From NCBI RefSeq assembly GCF_002157355.1, contig NZ_LYMK01000029.1:1-64000 (forward strand): a stretch of DNA of 64,000 bases. The letters run 5' to 3'. Of this stretch, positions 19,701 to 27,475 are shown one piece after another. Made by a program: the position numbers and the translations under genes. The stretch comes from Variovorax sp. JS1663. Lineage in GTDB: Bacteria > Pseudomonadota > Gammaproteobacteria > Burkholderiales > Burkholderiaceae_C. Within the stretch, counting starts at the first letter, position 1; each line of letters opens with the position of its first letter. Under the pieces are notes generated by a model. That model was not told the DNA's origin. It saw only the letters and a program-made list of their open reading frames with translations, and ran no database searches.

Positions 19701-22656
19701 CCACCGCCACCACCTGGCCGCCGCCCTCGCCGCCCTCGGGGCCGAGGTCGATGATCCAGTCGCTGGCGCGGATGACGTCGAGGTTGTGCTCGATCACGAT
19801 CAGCGAATGGCCGGCATCGAGCAGCTTGCGCAGCGCGCGCATCAGCCGCGCGATGTCGTCGAAATGCAGCCCGGTGGTCGGCTCGTCGAACAGGAACAGC
19901 GTGCCCTTGCGCGCCAGCGGCTGCTTGCTGGCGCTGGCGTTCTTCGCCGCCTCGGCCAGGAAGCCCGCAAGCTTGAGCCGCTGCGCCTCGCCGCCGGAGA
20001 GCGTGGGCACCGGCTGGCCCAGCTTCACGTAATCCAGGCCCACGTCGACGATTGGCTGCAGCGTGCGCAGCACCTCGCGGTCCTCCGCGAACAGGGCAGC
20101 CGCCTCCGCCACGGTGAGCTCGAGGATGTCGGCGACGTTGTGGTTGCGCCCGCCGCGCTCGATCTTCACCTCCAGGATCTCTGGGCGGTAGCGCTTGCCG
20201 TCGCAGTCCGGGCAGCGCAGGTACACGTCCGACAGGAACTGCATCTCCACATGCTCGAAGCCGGAGCCACCGCAGGTGGGGCAGCGCCCGTCGCCGCTGT
20301 TGAAGCTGAACTTCGAGGCGGTGTAGCCGCGCTGCTTCGACAGCGCCGCGGTGGCGAAGATCTCGCGGACCGCATCCCATGCGCCGACGTAGCTCGCCGG
20401 ATTGGAGCGTGCCGTCTTGCCGATCGGCGACTGGTCGACGAAGACCACTTCGCCGAGCTGCTCGGCCCCGAGCAGCCGGTCGTGCGCGCCCGGTGTCTCG
20501 GTGGCCTTGCCGAAATGCCGCATCAGCGCGGGCGCCAGCACGTCCTGGATCAGGGTGGACTTGCCGGAGCCGCTGACGCCGGTCACGCACACCAGCCGCG
20601 CGAGCGGGAACTCGACGCTGATGCCCTGCAGGTTGTGCTCGCGCACGCCCTCGAGCACCAGGCGCGGCGTGTTGTCGCTCACCATGCGCTTGAAGCCCAT
20701 GCCGATCTGCTTGCGTCCGCCCAGGTACTGGCCGGTCAGCGTGTCAGCGCTGCGCAGGTCGCCGGTGCTGCCGTCGAACACGATCCGTCCGCCGCGCGCG
20801 CCGGGGCCCGGCCCCATGTCGATCACGCGGTCGGCGGCCAGCATCACGGCCGGGTCGTGCTCCACCACCACCAGCGTGTTGCCGGCGTCGCGCAGGCGCA
20901 GCATGGCCTCGGTGATGCGGTTCATGTCGCGCGGATGCAGGCCGATGCTGGGCTCGTCCAGAACGAACAGGGTGTTGACCAGCGAGGTGCCCAGCGCGGT
21001 CGTCAGGTTGATGCGCTGCACCTCGCCGCCGCTCAGGGTGCGGCTCTGGCGGTCGAGTGTGAGGTAGCCGATGCCGACGTCGTGCAGGTAGCGCAGACGG
21101 GTGGTGATCTCCTCGAAGAGGAGCTTGAGGGCCTGCGCTTCGCCATGCCTTACTCCTTCCCCCTCTGGGGGAAGGCTGGGATGGGGGCTCGGGGCCTGTG
21201 CACGCGCCGTATGCCCCCTCCCCTGCCCTCCCCCAGAGGGGGAGGGTGCCTCGTTCATGCCGTCGAAGAACTGCCGCAACCGCTCGATCGGCAGCAGCAT
21301 CAGGTCATGCAGGCACAGGCCCGGCAATGCCTCGAGCTGCCCGCGCGACCACTTCACGCCCACCGGCATGAAGCGCTTCGACGGCGGCAGCACCGCGTCC
21401 GCATCCTCCTTGCTGCCGATGCGCCACAGCAGGCTCTCCAGCTTCAGCCGCGCGCCTGCGCAAACGGGACAGGGCGTGTAGCTGCGGTACTTGGACAAGA
21501 GCACGCGGATGTGCATCTTGTAGGCCTTGCTCTCCAGGTAGCCGAAGAAGCGCCGCACGCCATACCACTGCTGATTCCACTTGCCGTTCCAATGGGGCGA
21601 GCCGTCGATCACCCAGGCCTGCTGCTCGGGCGTGAGCTTGTTCCAGGGCGTGTCGCGCGGGATGCCGGCCGCCTCGGCATGGCGCATCAGGTCGTCCTGC
21701 GCTTCCTTCCAGGCGGGGGTCTGGATGGTCTTGATGGCGCCGGCGCGCAGGGTGAGCTTGTCGTTGGGAATGACCAGGCCCAGGTCCACGCCGATAACGC
21801 GGCCGAAGCCGCGACAGGTCTCGCAGGCGCCCACGGCCGAGTTGAAGGAGAACATCGAGGGGATGGGGTCCGCATAGCGGATGTCGCTCTCCGGGCAGTG
21901 CAGGCCCGTGGAAAACTTCCAGACGTCCGGATCGGCGCCCTCTTGCGCAGACAAGGCATGCACGGTCAGGCGGCCGCTGCCGCGCTTGAGCGCCACCTCG
22001 ATCGCTTCGATCACCCGCGCGCGCTCCGCATTCGCCATGCGGAAGCGGTCCGCCACCACGTCCAGCACCTTGCGCGGACCGGTCGGCGTGGCGACCTCGC
22101 GCTCGCCCTGGACGCGCGTGAAGCCGCTGGCCGACAGCCACTGCGCGACCTCGTCGGCACTGGTGCCGGCCGGCAGCTCGACCGGGAAGGTGAGCACCAC
22201 GCGCGGGTCGCCGGCAGCAGCGGCGCGCGAGACGAGCTCGGCATAGATGGAATCAGGCGTGTCATGCCGCACCGGCAGCGCCGTCTCCCGGTCGAACAAC
22301 TGCGCGGCCCGGGCATACAGCAACTTCAGGTGATCGTTGAGCTCGGTCATCGTGCCGACCGTCGAGCGCGAAGAGCGCACCGGGTTGGTCTGGTCGATGG
22401 CGATGGCGGGCGGCACGCCCTCCACCTTGTCGACCGCCGGCTTGTCCATGCGATCGAGAAATTGCCGCGCATAGGCCGAGAAGGTCTCGACATAGCGGCG
22501 CTGGCCTTCGGCGTAGAGGGTATCGAACACCAGGCTCGACTTGCCCGAGCCGCTCGGGCCGGTGACCACGGTCATTTCGCCGGTGCGGATGTCGAGGTCG
22601 AGGTTCTGGAGGTTGTGCTGGCGTGCACCGCGAATCCGGATGGAGCCCTGTGTCAT
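16768..22656 (-). CDS. Double-length UvrA-like excinuclease subunit A
   Basis: A 1962-residue protein made of two UvrA units in tandem, about twice the usual 940-950 residues. Four ABC cassettes are visible: Walker A near 33 (GPSGSGKSS), 692, 1065 and 1615 (all GVSGSGKST), with signatures LSGGEVQR near 540 and LSGGEAQR near 885, 1456 and 1815. Four paired CxxC zinc modules occur, such as CPTCGGSGF and CPGCEGAGV. Units run about 1-1020 and 1035-1962. UvrA finds bulky DNA lesions as a dimer; a fused pair may act as an obligate dimer (inference). Residues about 471-501 are encoded by an inserted palindromic repeat. No LexA box is evident upstream. A normal uvrA is expected elsewhere. Confidence 0.92.
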   Translation of the reverse strand: MTQGSIRIRGARQHNLQNLDLDIRTGEMTVVTGPSGSGKSSLVFDTLYAEGQRRYVETFSAYARQFLDRMDKPAVDKVEGVPPAIAIDQTNPVRSSRSTVGTMTELNDHLKLLYARAAQLFDRETALPVRHDTPDSIYAELVSRAAAAGDPRVVLTFPVELPAGTSADEVAQWLSASGFTRVQGEREVATPTGPRKVLDVVADRFRMANAERARVIEAIEVALKRGSGRLTVHALSAQEGADPDVWKFSTGLHCPESDIRYADPIPSMFSFNSAVGACETCRGFGRVIGVDLGLVIPNDKLTLRAGAIKTIQTPAWKEAQDDLMRHAEAAGIPRDTPWNKLTPEQQAWVIDGSPHWNGKWNQQWYGVRRFFGYLESKAYKMHIRVLLSKYRSYTPCPVCAGARLKLESLLWRIGSKEDADAVLPPSKRFMPVGVKWSRGQLEALPGLCLHDLMLLPIERLRQFFDGMNEAPSPSGGGQGRGHTARAQAPSPHPSLPPEGEGVRHGEAQALKLLFEEITTRLRYLHDVGIGYLTLDRQSRTLSGGEVQRINLTTALGTSLVNTLFVLDEPSIGLHPRDMNRITEAMLRLRDAGNTLVVVEHDPAVMLAADRVIDMGPGPGARGGRIVFDGSTGDLRSADTLTGQYLGGRKQIGMGFKRMVSDNTPRLVLEGVREHNLQGISVEFPLARLVCVTGVSGSGKSTLIQDVLAPALMRHFGKATETPGAHDRLLGAEQLGEVVFVDQSPIGKTARSNPASYVGAWDAVREIFATAALSKQRGYTASKFSFNSGDGRCPTCGGSGFEHVEMQFLSDVYLRCPDCDGKRYRPEILEVKIERGGRNHNVADILELTVAEAAALFAEDREVLRTLQPIVDVGLDYVKLGQPVPTLSGGEAQRLKLAGFLAEAAKNASASKQPLARKGTLFLFDEPTTGLHFDDIARLMRALRKLLDAGHSLIVIEHNLDVIRASDWIIDLGPEGGEGGGQVVAVGTPEQVRENRASLTGAALVDYELAIGPGAYKVAERAARAYAANAQPAPGRDAVQIVHAREHNLKNLSVDIPRGKFSVVTGVSGSGKSTLAFDILFNEGQRRYLESLNAYARSIVQPAGRPEVDAVYGIPPTVAIEQRLSRGGRKSTVGTTTEVWHFLRLLYVKLGVQHCVHDGAAVQPQTPDSIAAQLLKNFRGQHVGLLAPLVSNRKGVYTELADWARPRGFTHLRVDGEFLPTTGFPRIDRFKEHTIELPVASLDVEPDKEAELREALARALEHGKGVVHVLSELTGLRGAMMAGAPTAGIGRVHVFSTLRACPVCSTSYAELDPRLFSYNSKHGWCPDCVGTGVKLTKEQRKVYDDSTMAEDNRGREQTFAEPEAEDVGDVACPTCQGTRLNPTARAVLFGAGGEGGIGITQLARMSVTDIRIWFDRIALTGRQAEIARDLVPEIRSRLEFLEEVGLGYLTLDRGAPTLSGGEAQRIRLAAQLGSNLQGVCYVLDEPTIGLHARDNRILLDALHKLGEKGNTLVVVEHDEDTIRRADHIIDIGPSAGKRGGRLVAQGMVADLEAAHESQTGRYLRDAIRHPLQPRRPVPAPEPGAPDWLTVRGASLHNLQQVTVSLPLHRLVAVTGVSGSGKSTLARDVLLANVHAIVVQRMTKAGRDADAAGKRPAWAGCAAVEGYETIDRVLEVDQTPIGKTPRSCPATYIGFWDTIRKLFADTLEAKARGYGPGRFSFNTGEGRCPGCEGAGVRTIEMSFLPDVKVPCEVCHGARFNPETLAVSWRGKSIGDVLQMEVDEAVEFFASMPNISHPLQLLKDVGLGYLTLGQPSPTLSGGEAQRIKLVTELSKVRDDVTRRGNKAPHTLYVLDEPTVGLHMADVEKLIHVLHRLVNGGHSVVVIEHDLDVIAEADWLIDLGPEGGDGGGRVVAAAPPEEVVRLRTHTGVALAPVLARGAGRHEVLQLPVQPALAEPRPVRREA
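21155..21246. repeat. Imperfect palindromic repeat inserted in frame in the uvrA-like gene
   Basis: Two hairpin arms of about 34 bases, each with a CCCCC/GGGGG core (CCTTCCCCCTCTGGGGGAAGG on the left, CCCTCCCCCAGAGGGGGAGGG on the right, given here only as arms of 21 or fewer in outline), are near-perfect reverse complements around a GC-rich centre. Read on the gene strand it encodes a Pro/Gly/Ser-rich segment without stops. It resembles the intergenic element at 41246-41356. Confidence 0.8.
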
Positions 22657-22828
22657 GAATGCCTTGGGAATGGGGCAGACATTCTAGGAACCGCGGCGAG
22701 GCTTCGTGCAAAGCATCACAAGGCCGATCACGGGGCAGGGGTTTCCACGGATAAGGGCTTTGCGTCAATTCGGTAACAAATAGGCGCCCTTTCGTTTCCT
22801 CCCCTCCACTCCTCCCCAATCATTCCCC

Positions 22829-23941
22829 ATGAACAAGATGCGCGCGCTCAGCGTCGCCGGACTGCTGGCGCTCGCCAGCCTCGGTGCCTCCGCCCAGATC
22901 CTGATCGGCCAGACCGCTGGCATCACCGGCTCGGTGGCGGCCAGCGTCAACGAGACCATCGCCGGCGCCCAGCTGGTGATCGACGCCGCCAACGCCCAGG
23001 GCGGCATCCACGGCGAGAAGATCGAAGTCCTGCGGATGGACGACGGCTTCGACGTCAAGCGGGCCGGCGAGAACGCGCGCGTGCTGATCGAGGACAAGAA
23101 GGTCGTGGCCCTCTTCATGAGCCGCGGCACGCCGCATTCGCAGGCCATCATCCCCTGGCTCGACAAGTACGGCGTGGCGCTGATCGGCCCGTCCACAGGC
23201 GCCATGGTGCTGCACAAGCCTGTGCAGCGGCATGTCTTCAACGTGCGTTCTTCCTACCAGCGCGAGGCCGAAAAGGCAGTCGCCCACCTGCTCACCATCG
23301 GCGTCAACCGTATCGCGGTGGTCCACGTCACCGACTCCTTCGGCCAGGATGCGCTGGAAGGCGCAATGGCCGGCTTCGACAAGGGCAAGGCCAAGCCGGC
23401 CGCGATCGTGCAGGCCGACCGCGACAAGCCGGACTATGCGGCCATCGTGCCGAAGATCACGGCCGCCGAGGCCCAGGCCGTCGTGTGGATCGGCTCCGGA
23501 ACCGCCGTCGTCGAAGGCGTGAAGGCGCTGCGTGCCGCGGGCTCCGCGGCCCAGGTGGTCACGCTCTCCAACAATGCGTCCTCGGGCTTCATCAAGCAGC
23601 TGGGCGACGCCAGCCGCGGCGTGATCGTCACCCAGGTCTTTCCCAACGAGCGCTCGATCGGCCAGCCGATGGTCAAGGAAGCGCTGGGACTCGCGCGCGC
23701 CAAGGGCCAGAACGAGCTTTCGCCGGCGGCGCTGGAAGGCTTCGCCTCGGCCAAGGTGCTGGTCGAGGCCCTGCGCCGCGCAGGGCCCAAGCCCACCCGC
23801 GCCAAGGTGATCGCGGCGCTCGAGGGGCTGCGCAACTTCGACCTGGGCGGCGGGCTGGAAGTCAGCTACTCGCCGCAGGACCACTCGGGCATCGATTTCG
23901 CCGACCTGTCCATCATCAGCGACGGCAGGTTCAAGCGCTGA
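22829..23941 (+). CDS. Periplasmic binding protein, branched-chain amino-acid ABC type (LivK-like)
   Basis: A 370-residue solute receptor with a signal peptide (about 1-23, ending ASAQ). GQTAGITGSVAASVNE and NAQGGIHGEKIEVL (about residues 57-70) are typical of the Peripla_BP_6 family that binds branched-chain amino acids, amides or aromatic acids. No permease or ATPase genes are adjacent, so it is an orphan receptor. Shine-Dalgarno is weak before ATG 22829; a second ATG three codons on is an alternative. It is divergent from the uvrA-like gene. Confidence 0.88.
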   Translation: MNKMRALSVAGLLALASLGASAQILIGQTAGITGSVAASVNETIAGAQLVIDAANAQGGIHGEKIEVLRMDDGFDVKRAGENARVLIEDKKVVALFMSRGTPHSQAIIPWLDKYGVALIGPSTGAMVLHKPVQRHVFNVRSSYQREAEKAVAHLLTIGVNRIAVVHVTDSFGQDALEGAMAGFDKGKAKPAAIVQADRDKPDYAAIVPKITAAEAQAVVWIGSGTAVVEGVKALRAAGSAAQVVTLSNNASSGFIKQLGDASRGVIVTQVFPNERSIGQPMVKEALGLARAKGQNELSPAALEGFASAKVLVEALRRAGPKPTRAKVIAALEGLRNFDLGGGLEVSYSPQDHSGIDFADLSIISDGRFKR

Positions 23942-23964
23942 CGGCTGCGGGCACGCGGCAGGGG

Positions 23965-24111
23965 CTACTTCGACTTCTCAGCGGGCTCCGGCGTGTGCGT
24001 GATGTCACCGCCGTGCTTTTCCCCCGACATGTCCACCTTGTCCCCCGCCTGCATGAGCACGAACAGCGCGATGGCGGCAAAGACGACGAAGGCAACGGCG
24101 ATTTTCCACAT
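23965..24111 (-). CDS. 48-residue single-span membrane protein
   Basis: A short frame of 49 codons with good signals: AGGAG stands 7 bases before the ATG, then MWKIAVAFVVFAAIALFVLM forms one transmembrane helix, followed by a soluble charged tail (GDKVDMSGEKHGGD and a Pro/Glu/Lys end). The tail composition and the clean start argue for a real gene; codon use is like the neighbours. It lies beyond the terminator of the MHS transporter, in a region with no other gene. Function is not known to me. Confidence 0.65.
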   Translation of the reverse strand: MWKIAVAFVVFAAIALFVLMQAGDKVDMSGEKHGGDITHTPEPAEKSK

Positions 24112-24148
24112 GGTCGGTCTCCTGGGGGATGTTCAAGAAATGTTCAAG

Positions 24149-24188
24149 AAAAAGGCCTCGTGCCACACGCAGCATGGCACGAAGCCTC
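24149..24188 (-). terminator. Rho-independent terminator of the MHS transporter gene
   Basis: A long stem (AGGCCTCGTGCCA with TGGCACGAAGCCT, one mismatch, nine-base loop) at 24153-24187 is followed on the minus strand by five T. It lies about 50 bases past the transporter stop codon and 37 bases upstream of the small membrane-protein gene, which therefore needs its own promoter. Confidence 0.85.
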
Positions 24189-24238
24189 TTTGTTGAACAC
24201 GGAGGACCGCCACGGCAGCCCTCCGGGAAATCGCCTTC

Positions 24239-25933
24239 TCAGTCCTTGGCGTAGATGTCCACGTCCTTGGTTTCGCGCACGAACAGCGTGCCCACCACCA
24301 GGGTCATGCCCGCGATGATGATCGGGTACCAGAGACCGTTGTACATGTTGCCGGTCGAGGCCACGATCGCGAAGGCGGTGGTCGGCAGCAGGCCGCCGAA
24401 CCAGCCGTTGCCGATGTGGTACGGCAGGCTCATCGAGGTGTAGCGGATGCGGGTCGGGAACAGCTCGACCAGCATGGCGGCGATCGGGCCGTAGACCATG
24501 GTGACCAGGATCACCAGGTAGGTCAGCAGCACCACGACCATCAGCTTGTTCATCTTCGCCGGATCGGCCTTGGCCGGGTAGCCCGCCGCCTTGAGGTCAT
24601 CGGACACGCCCTTCTTGAAGGCGGCGATCTCCTTGCCCGAGGCCTCGTCGAACTTGTGGTTGACCACATTGCCGATCGGCGCCTCGACCGTCTTGTCGCC
24701 GATCTTCACGACCGCCTTGGAGCCGGGGGGGCCTTCGATGTTGTCGTAGCTCACCGAGTTCTGCACCAGGTAGCGCTTGGCGATGTCGCAGGAGCTCTTG
24801 AAGTCGATCTCGCGCGCCACCGGGTTGCCCTGGAAGGAGCAGGACTTCGGATCGGCCGTCACCGTCACGCCGGCGGTCGCCTGGGCCTTGGCCAGGTCGG
24901 GGTTGGCGTAGGTGGTCAGGGCCTTGAAGACCGGGAAGTAGGTCACCACCGCCAGCAGGCAGCCGGCCATGATGATGGGCTTGCGGCCGATCTTGTCGGA
25001 CAGCGTGCCGAAGATCACGAAGAAGGGCGTGCCGATCAGCAGCGCGGCCGCGATCATCAGGTTGGCGCTGGTGGCATCGACCTTGAGCTGCTGCGTCAGG
25101 AAGAAGAGCGCGTAGAACTGGCCCGAGTACCAGACCACGGCCTGGCCGGCGGTCAGGCCGACGAGCGCCAGGATCACGATCTTCAGGTTCTTCCACTCAC
25201 CGAAGGACTCGGCCAGCGGCGCCTTCGAGGTCTTGCCCTCGGCCTTCATGCGCTGGAAGGCCGGCGATTCCGACAGCGACAGCCGGATCCACACCGAGAT
25301 GGCCAGGAGCGCGATCGACACCAGGAAGGGCACGCGCCAGCCCCAGGCGGCGAAGGCATCCTCGCCGAGCCAGGTGCGTACGCCCAGGATCACCAGCAGG
25401 CTCAGGAACAGGCCGAGCGTGGCGGTGGTCTGGATCCAGGAGGTGTAGGCACCGCGCTTGCCGTGCGGCGAGTGCTCGGCTACGTAGGTGGCGGCACCGC
25501 CGTACTCGCCGCCGAGCGCCAGGCCCTGCAGCATGCGCAGCGCGATCAGGATCACGGGCGCCGCCACGCCGATGGTGGCGTAGCTGGGCAGCAAGCCGAC
25601 GATGAAGGTCGACAGGCCCATGATCAGGATCGTCACCAGGAAGGTGTACTTGCGGCCGATCATGTCGCCGAGCCGGCCGAACACGATGGCGCCGAAGGGA
25701 CGCACCAGGAAGCCTGCCGCGAAGGCCAGCAGCGCGAAGATGAAGGCCGCGCCCGCATCCAGGCCGCTGAAGAACTGCTTGGCGATGATCGCCGCGAGCG
25801 AGCCGTACAGATAGAAGTCGTACCACTCGAACACGGTGCCGAGCGAGGAAGCGAAGATGACCTTCTTTTCCTCCGCGGACATGGGCCGGGGGGCACTGTG
25901 AGGCGCTCCCCTTGAATCAAGTGTGGCTGCCAT
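24239..25933 (-). CDS. MFS metabolite:H+ symporter (MHS family) with soluble insert
   Basis: A 564-residue permease. TVFEWYDFYLYGSLAAII in helix 1 and GRLGDMIGRKYTFL in loop 2-3 mark the metabolite:H+ symporter branch that includes ProP, ShiA and dicarboxylate carriers. Between about residues 344 and 459 a polar segment of some 115 residues with two cysteines (SCSF and SSCD) interrupts the helical pattern before the last three helices; most family members lack it. AGGAG lies 7 bases before ATG 25933. A 13-base palindrome (25956-25968) sits in its promoter region. Substrate unknown. Confidence 0.88.
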   Translation of the reverse strand: MAATLDSRGAPHSAPRPMSAEEKKVIFASSLGTVFEWYDFYLYGSLAAIIAKQFFSGLDAGAAFIFALLAFAAGFLVRPFGAIVFGRLGDMIGRKYTFLVTILIMGLSTFIVGLLPSYATIGVAAPVILIALRMLQGLALGGEYGGAATYVAEHSPHGKRGAYTSWIQTTATLGLFLSLLVILGVRTWLGEDAFAAWGWRVPFLVSIALLAISVWIRLSLSESPAFQRMKAEGKTSKAPLAESFGEWKNLKIVILALVGLTAGQAVVWYSGQFYALFFLTQQLKVDATSANLMIAAALLIGTPFFVIFGTLSDKIGRKPIIMAGCLLAVVTYFPVFKALTTYANPDLAKAQATAGVTVTADPKSCSFQGNPVAREIDFKSSCDIAKRYLVQNSVSYDNIEGPPGSKAVVKIGDKTVEAPIGNVVNHKFDEASGKEIAAFKKGVSDDLKAAGYPAKADPAKMNKLMVVVLLTYLVILVTMVYGPIAAMLVELFPTRIRYTSMSLPYHIGNGWFGGLLPTTAFAIVASTGNMYNGLWYPIIIAGMTLVVGTLFVRETKDVDIYAKD

Positions 25934-26077
25934 TCGTCGTCTCCTAAATATTCGACCCACGGCGTGGGGCGTGATCGAATTCTTGGAGCGTCGACTGACC
26001 CTAGGCTTTCGCCAAACTGAATCGTCGCTGACGATTTAAGGTGAAACCCGGTGCGCGCGTTTCAGCCTGTAAGAAAT

Positions 26078-26101
26078 TCAGGGTTTGCCTCAGGGTTTGC
26101 C
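26078..26101 (-). repeat. 12-bp tandem duplication spanning a stop codon
   Basis: GGCAAACCCTGA is repeated twice head to tail on the minus strand. The upstream copy is the last codons and stop of the DsbA-fold gene; the second copy adds another in-frame stop. Confidence 0.6.
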
Positions 26102-26734
26102 GCTGCGCAGCAGCGATGGGCGGGCCGGCGCGGCATCCCAGTCGGGGCCCTGGAACCACGCGTCGCCGCGCAGGCAGGCGGCGAGCATCGCCAAGCCGTC
26201 GAAGCCCCAGAAGCAGCGTCCGTCGACCTCGAAGGCCGGCACGCCGAACACGCCGCCGGCAACGGCGGCGTCGGTGTTGGCCTTGAGCTGGGCCTTGACC
26301 TCGTCGCCGCCCGCATCCCGCTGCAGGCGCAACTGGGCGGCCAGTGCGGCCAGCCGGCCCCCATCGCCCGGCTCGCCACCGCCTTGCCAGACATGGCGAA
26401 AGAGGGTCTCGGCCACATGGCGGCTGATGTCGCCATCCTTCGTGGTCGCCAGCGCCAGCCGCAGATGCGGCAGCGGGTTGAAGGGGTGCAAGGCCGGCAT
26501 CTCGATGGCAATGCCGTGGGCCCGCCCCAGCCACAGCACCTGCCTGTAGGTCCAGGCCCGCTTCGCCGGGATCTCGGCCGGCCCCAGCTGGCCATGGTGC
26601 TTGAGCAGCGCGCCCAGCAGCACCGGCCGGTAGGCCACGTTGTAGCCCAGGCCCTCGAGCGCCTGCGGCAGGTGCTCGAAGGCCAGGTAAGCGTACGGGG
26701 AGATGAAGTCCAGGTGAAAAACGATCTGCTTCAC
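26090..26734 (-). CDS. DsbA-fold 2-hydroxychromene-2-carboxylate isomerase-like protein
   Basis: A 214-residue thioredoxin-fold protein of the kappa-class GST/HCCA isomerase group. VFHLDFISPYAYLAF at the start replaces the CxxC of DsbA with the SPYAY serine site, and GVFGVPAFEVDG (about residues 163-174) is the conserved cis-proline loop. HCCA isomerases use glutathione in aromatic degradation; here the true substrate is unknown. The GTG start overlaps the stop of the DUF1289 gene (GTGA). Its last four codons, stop included, are duplicated just downstream as a 12-base tandem repeat. Confidence 0.85.
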   Translation of the reverse strand: MKQIVFHLDFISPYAYLAFEHLPQALEGLGYNVAYRPVLLGALLKHHGQLGPAEIPAKRAWTYRQVLWLGRAHGIAIEMPALHPFNPLPHLRLALATTKDGDISRHVAETLFRHVWQGGGEPGDGGRLAALAAQLRLQRDAGGDEVKAQLKANTDAAVAGGVFGVPAFEVDGRCFWGFDGLAMLAACLRGDAWFQGPDWDAAPARPSLLRSGKP

Positions 26735-26985
26735 GGCCTGTCCTCCGCCGACACCAGAAAACCGGCCTCCGCACGCAGCTCGACCGCGCGCCAGACGGCG
26801 CGCTTGTCCGCGTCGTCCATCGTGCGCCAGGCCGCGATCTCGTCGATGGTGCGGAGGCACCCTTCGCAGAAGCCGCTCGCGGCATCCATGCGGCACACCG
26901 AGATGCAGGGCGAGGGCACGTCCTGCGGCACACCGCGCGCCGCGACCGCGCGCTCGATCAGCGTCAGTGCCTCCTCCACGCTCAC
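26731..26985 (-). CDS. DUF1289 family Cys-rich small protein
   Basis: An 84-residue protein with the DUF1289 pattern PSPCISVCRMD followed by GFCEGCLRTIDEI, giving four cysteines that probably bind a metal (about residues 27, 31, 40 and 43), then a WRTMDDADKRAVW helix. Members are widespread proteobacterial proteins of unknown role. Both ends overlap neighbours by four bases with GTG starts, so it is locked into the ybaK-DUF1289-isomerase string. Confidence 0.85.
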   Translation of the reverse strand: MSVEEALTLIERAVAARGVPQDVPSPCISVCRMDAASGFCEGCLRTIDEIAAWRTMDDADKRAVWRAVELRAEAGFLVSAEDRP

Positions 26986-27473
26986 ACCACGTCCACCACC
27001 GGCGCGCCGGTCAGGGCTTCAAGATCGCGCGGCGTGAGCTGCACCACCGCGTGCGGGTGACCCGCCGCGGCCCAGACCTCCTCGAAGCGGAACAGCTCGC
27101 GGTCGATCAGCATCACCGGCGCCGTGGCATGCGCGAAGGGCGAGACGCCGCCGATCGAGAAGCCGGTCGTGCGCTTGACGAACTCGGCATCGGCCCTTCC
27201 CAGCTTCGCGCCGACCAGTGCCTCGACCTTCTTCTCGTCCACCCGCTTGTCGCCCGAGGTCACGACCAGCACCGCCGCCTCGTCGCTCTTGCGGCGGAAC
27301 ACGATGCTCTTGGCGATCTGCGCGACCGAGATGCCCAGCGCGTCGGCAGCCTGCTGCGCGGTGCGGCAGGCATCATCGAGCATGCGCGGCGAATGCGGGT
27401 GACCTCTTTCCTGCAGAAGGCGCGCGACACGCTGCACGCCATCGGGCAGGCCGTTGACTTCAGCACCACACAT
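26982..27473 (-). CDS. YbaK/EbsC family prolyl-tRNA deacylase-like protein
   Basis: A 163-residue protein with the YbaK/aminoacyl-tRNA deacylase fold. AKSIVFRRK (about residues 54-62) holds the conserved lysine, and TTGFSIGGVSPFAH (about 102-115) is the glycine-rich substrate loop. Relatives hydrolyse Cys-tRNA(Pro) or Ala-tRNA(Pro) formed by mischarging. The ATG at 27473 is 2 bases past the HMG-CoA lyase stop; the longer open frame upstream is a shadow of that gene. It starts the trailing part of the leucine cluster and has no obvious link to leucine. Confidence 0.88.
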   Translation of the reverse strand: MCGAEVNGLPDGVQRVARLLQERGHPHSPRMLDDACRTAQQAADALGISVAQIAKSIVFRRKSDEAAVLVVTSGDKRVDEKKVEALVGAKLGRADAEFVKRTTGFSIGGVSPFAHATAPVMLIDRELFRFEEVWAAAGHPHAVVQLTPRDLEALTGAPVVDVV

Positions 27474-27475
27474 GC

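Noticed and set aside
16834..22776. A very long open frame (1980 codons) on the plus strand opposite the uvrA-like gene
   Set aside because: High GC third positions of the real gene keep the opposite frame open. Its translation is rich in His, Gln, Arg and Ala with no domain, and the other strand encodes a clear ABC protein.
22657..22828. LexA (SOS) box before the uvrA-like gene
   Set aside because: No CTGT-N8-ACAG or close variant is visible in the intergenic region.
24416..25915. Open frame opposite the MHS transporter
   Set aside because: Composition dominated by Arg, Gln, His and Asp repeats; shadow of the transporter gene.
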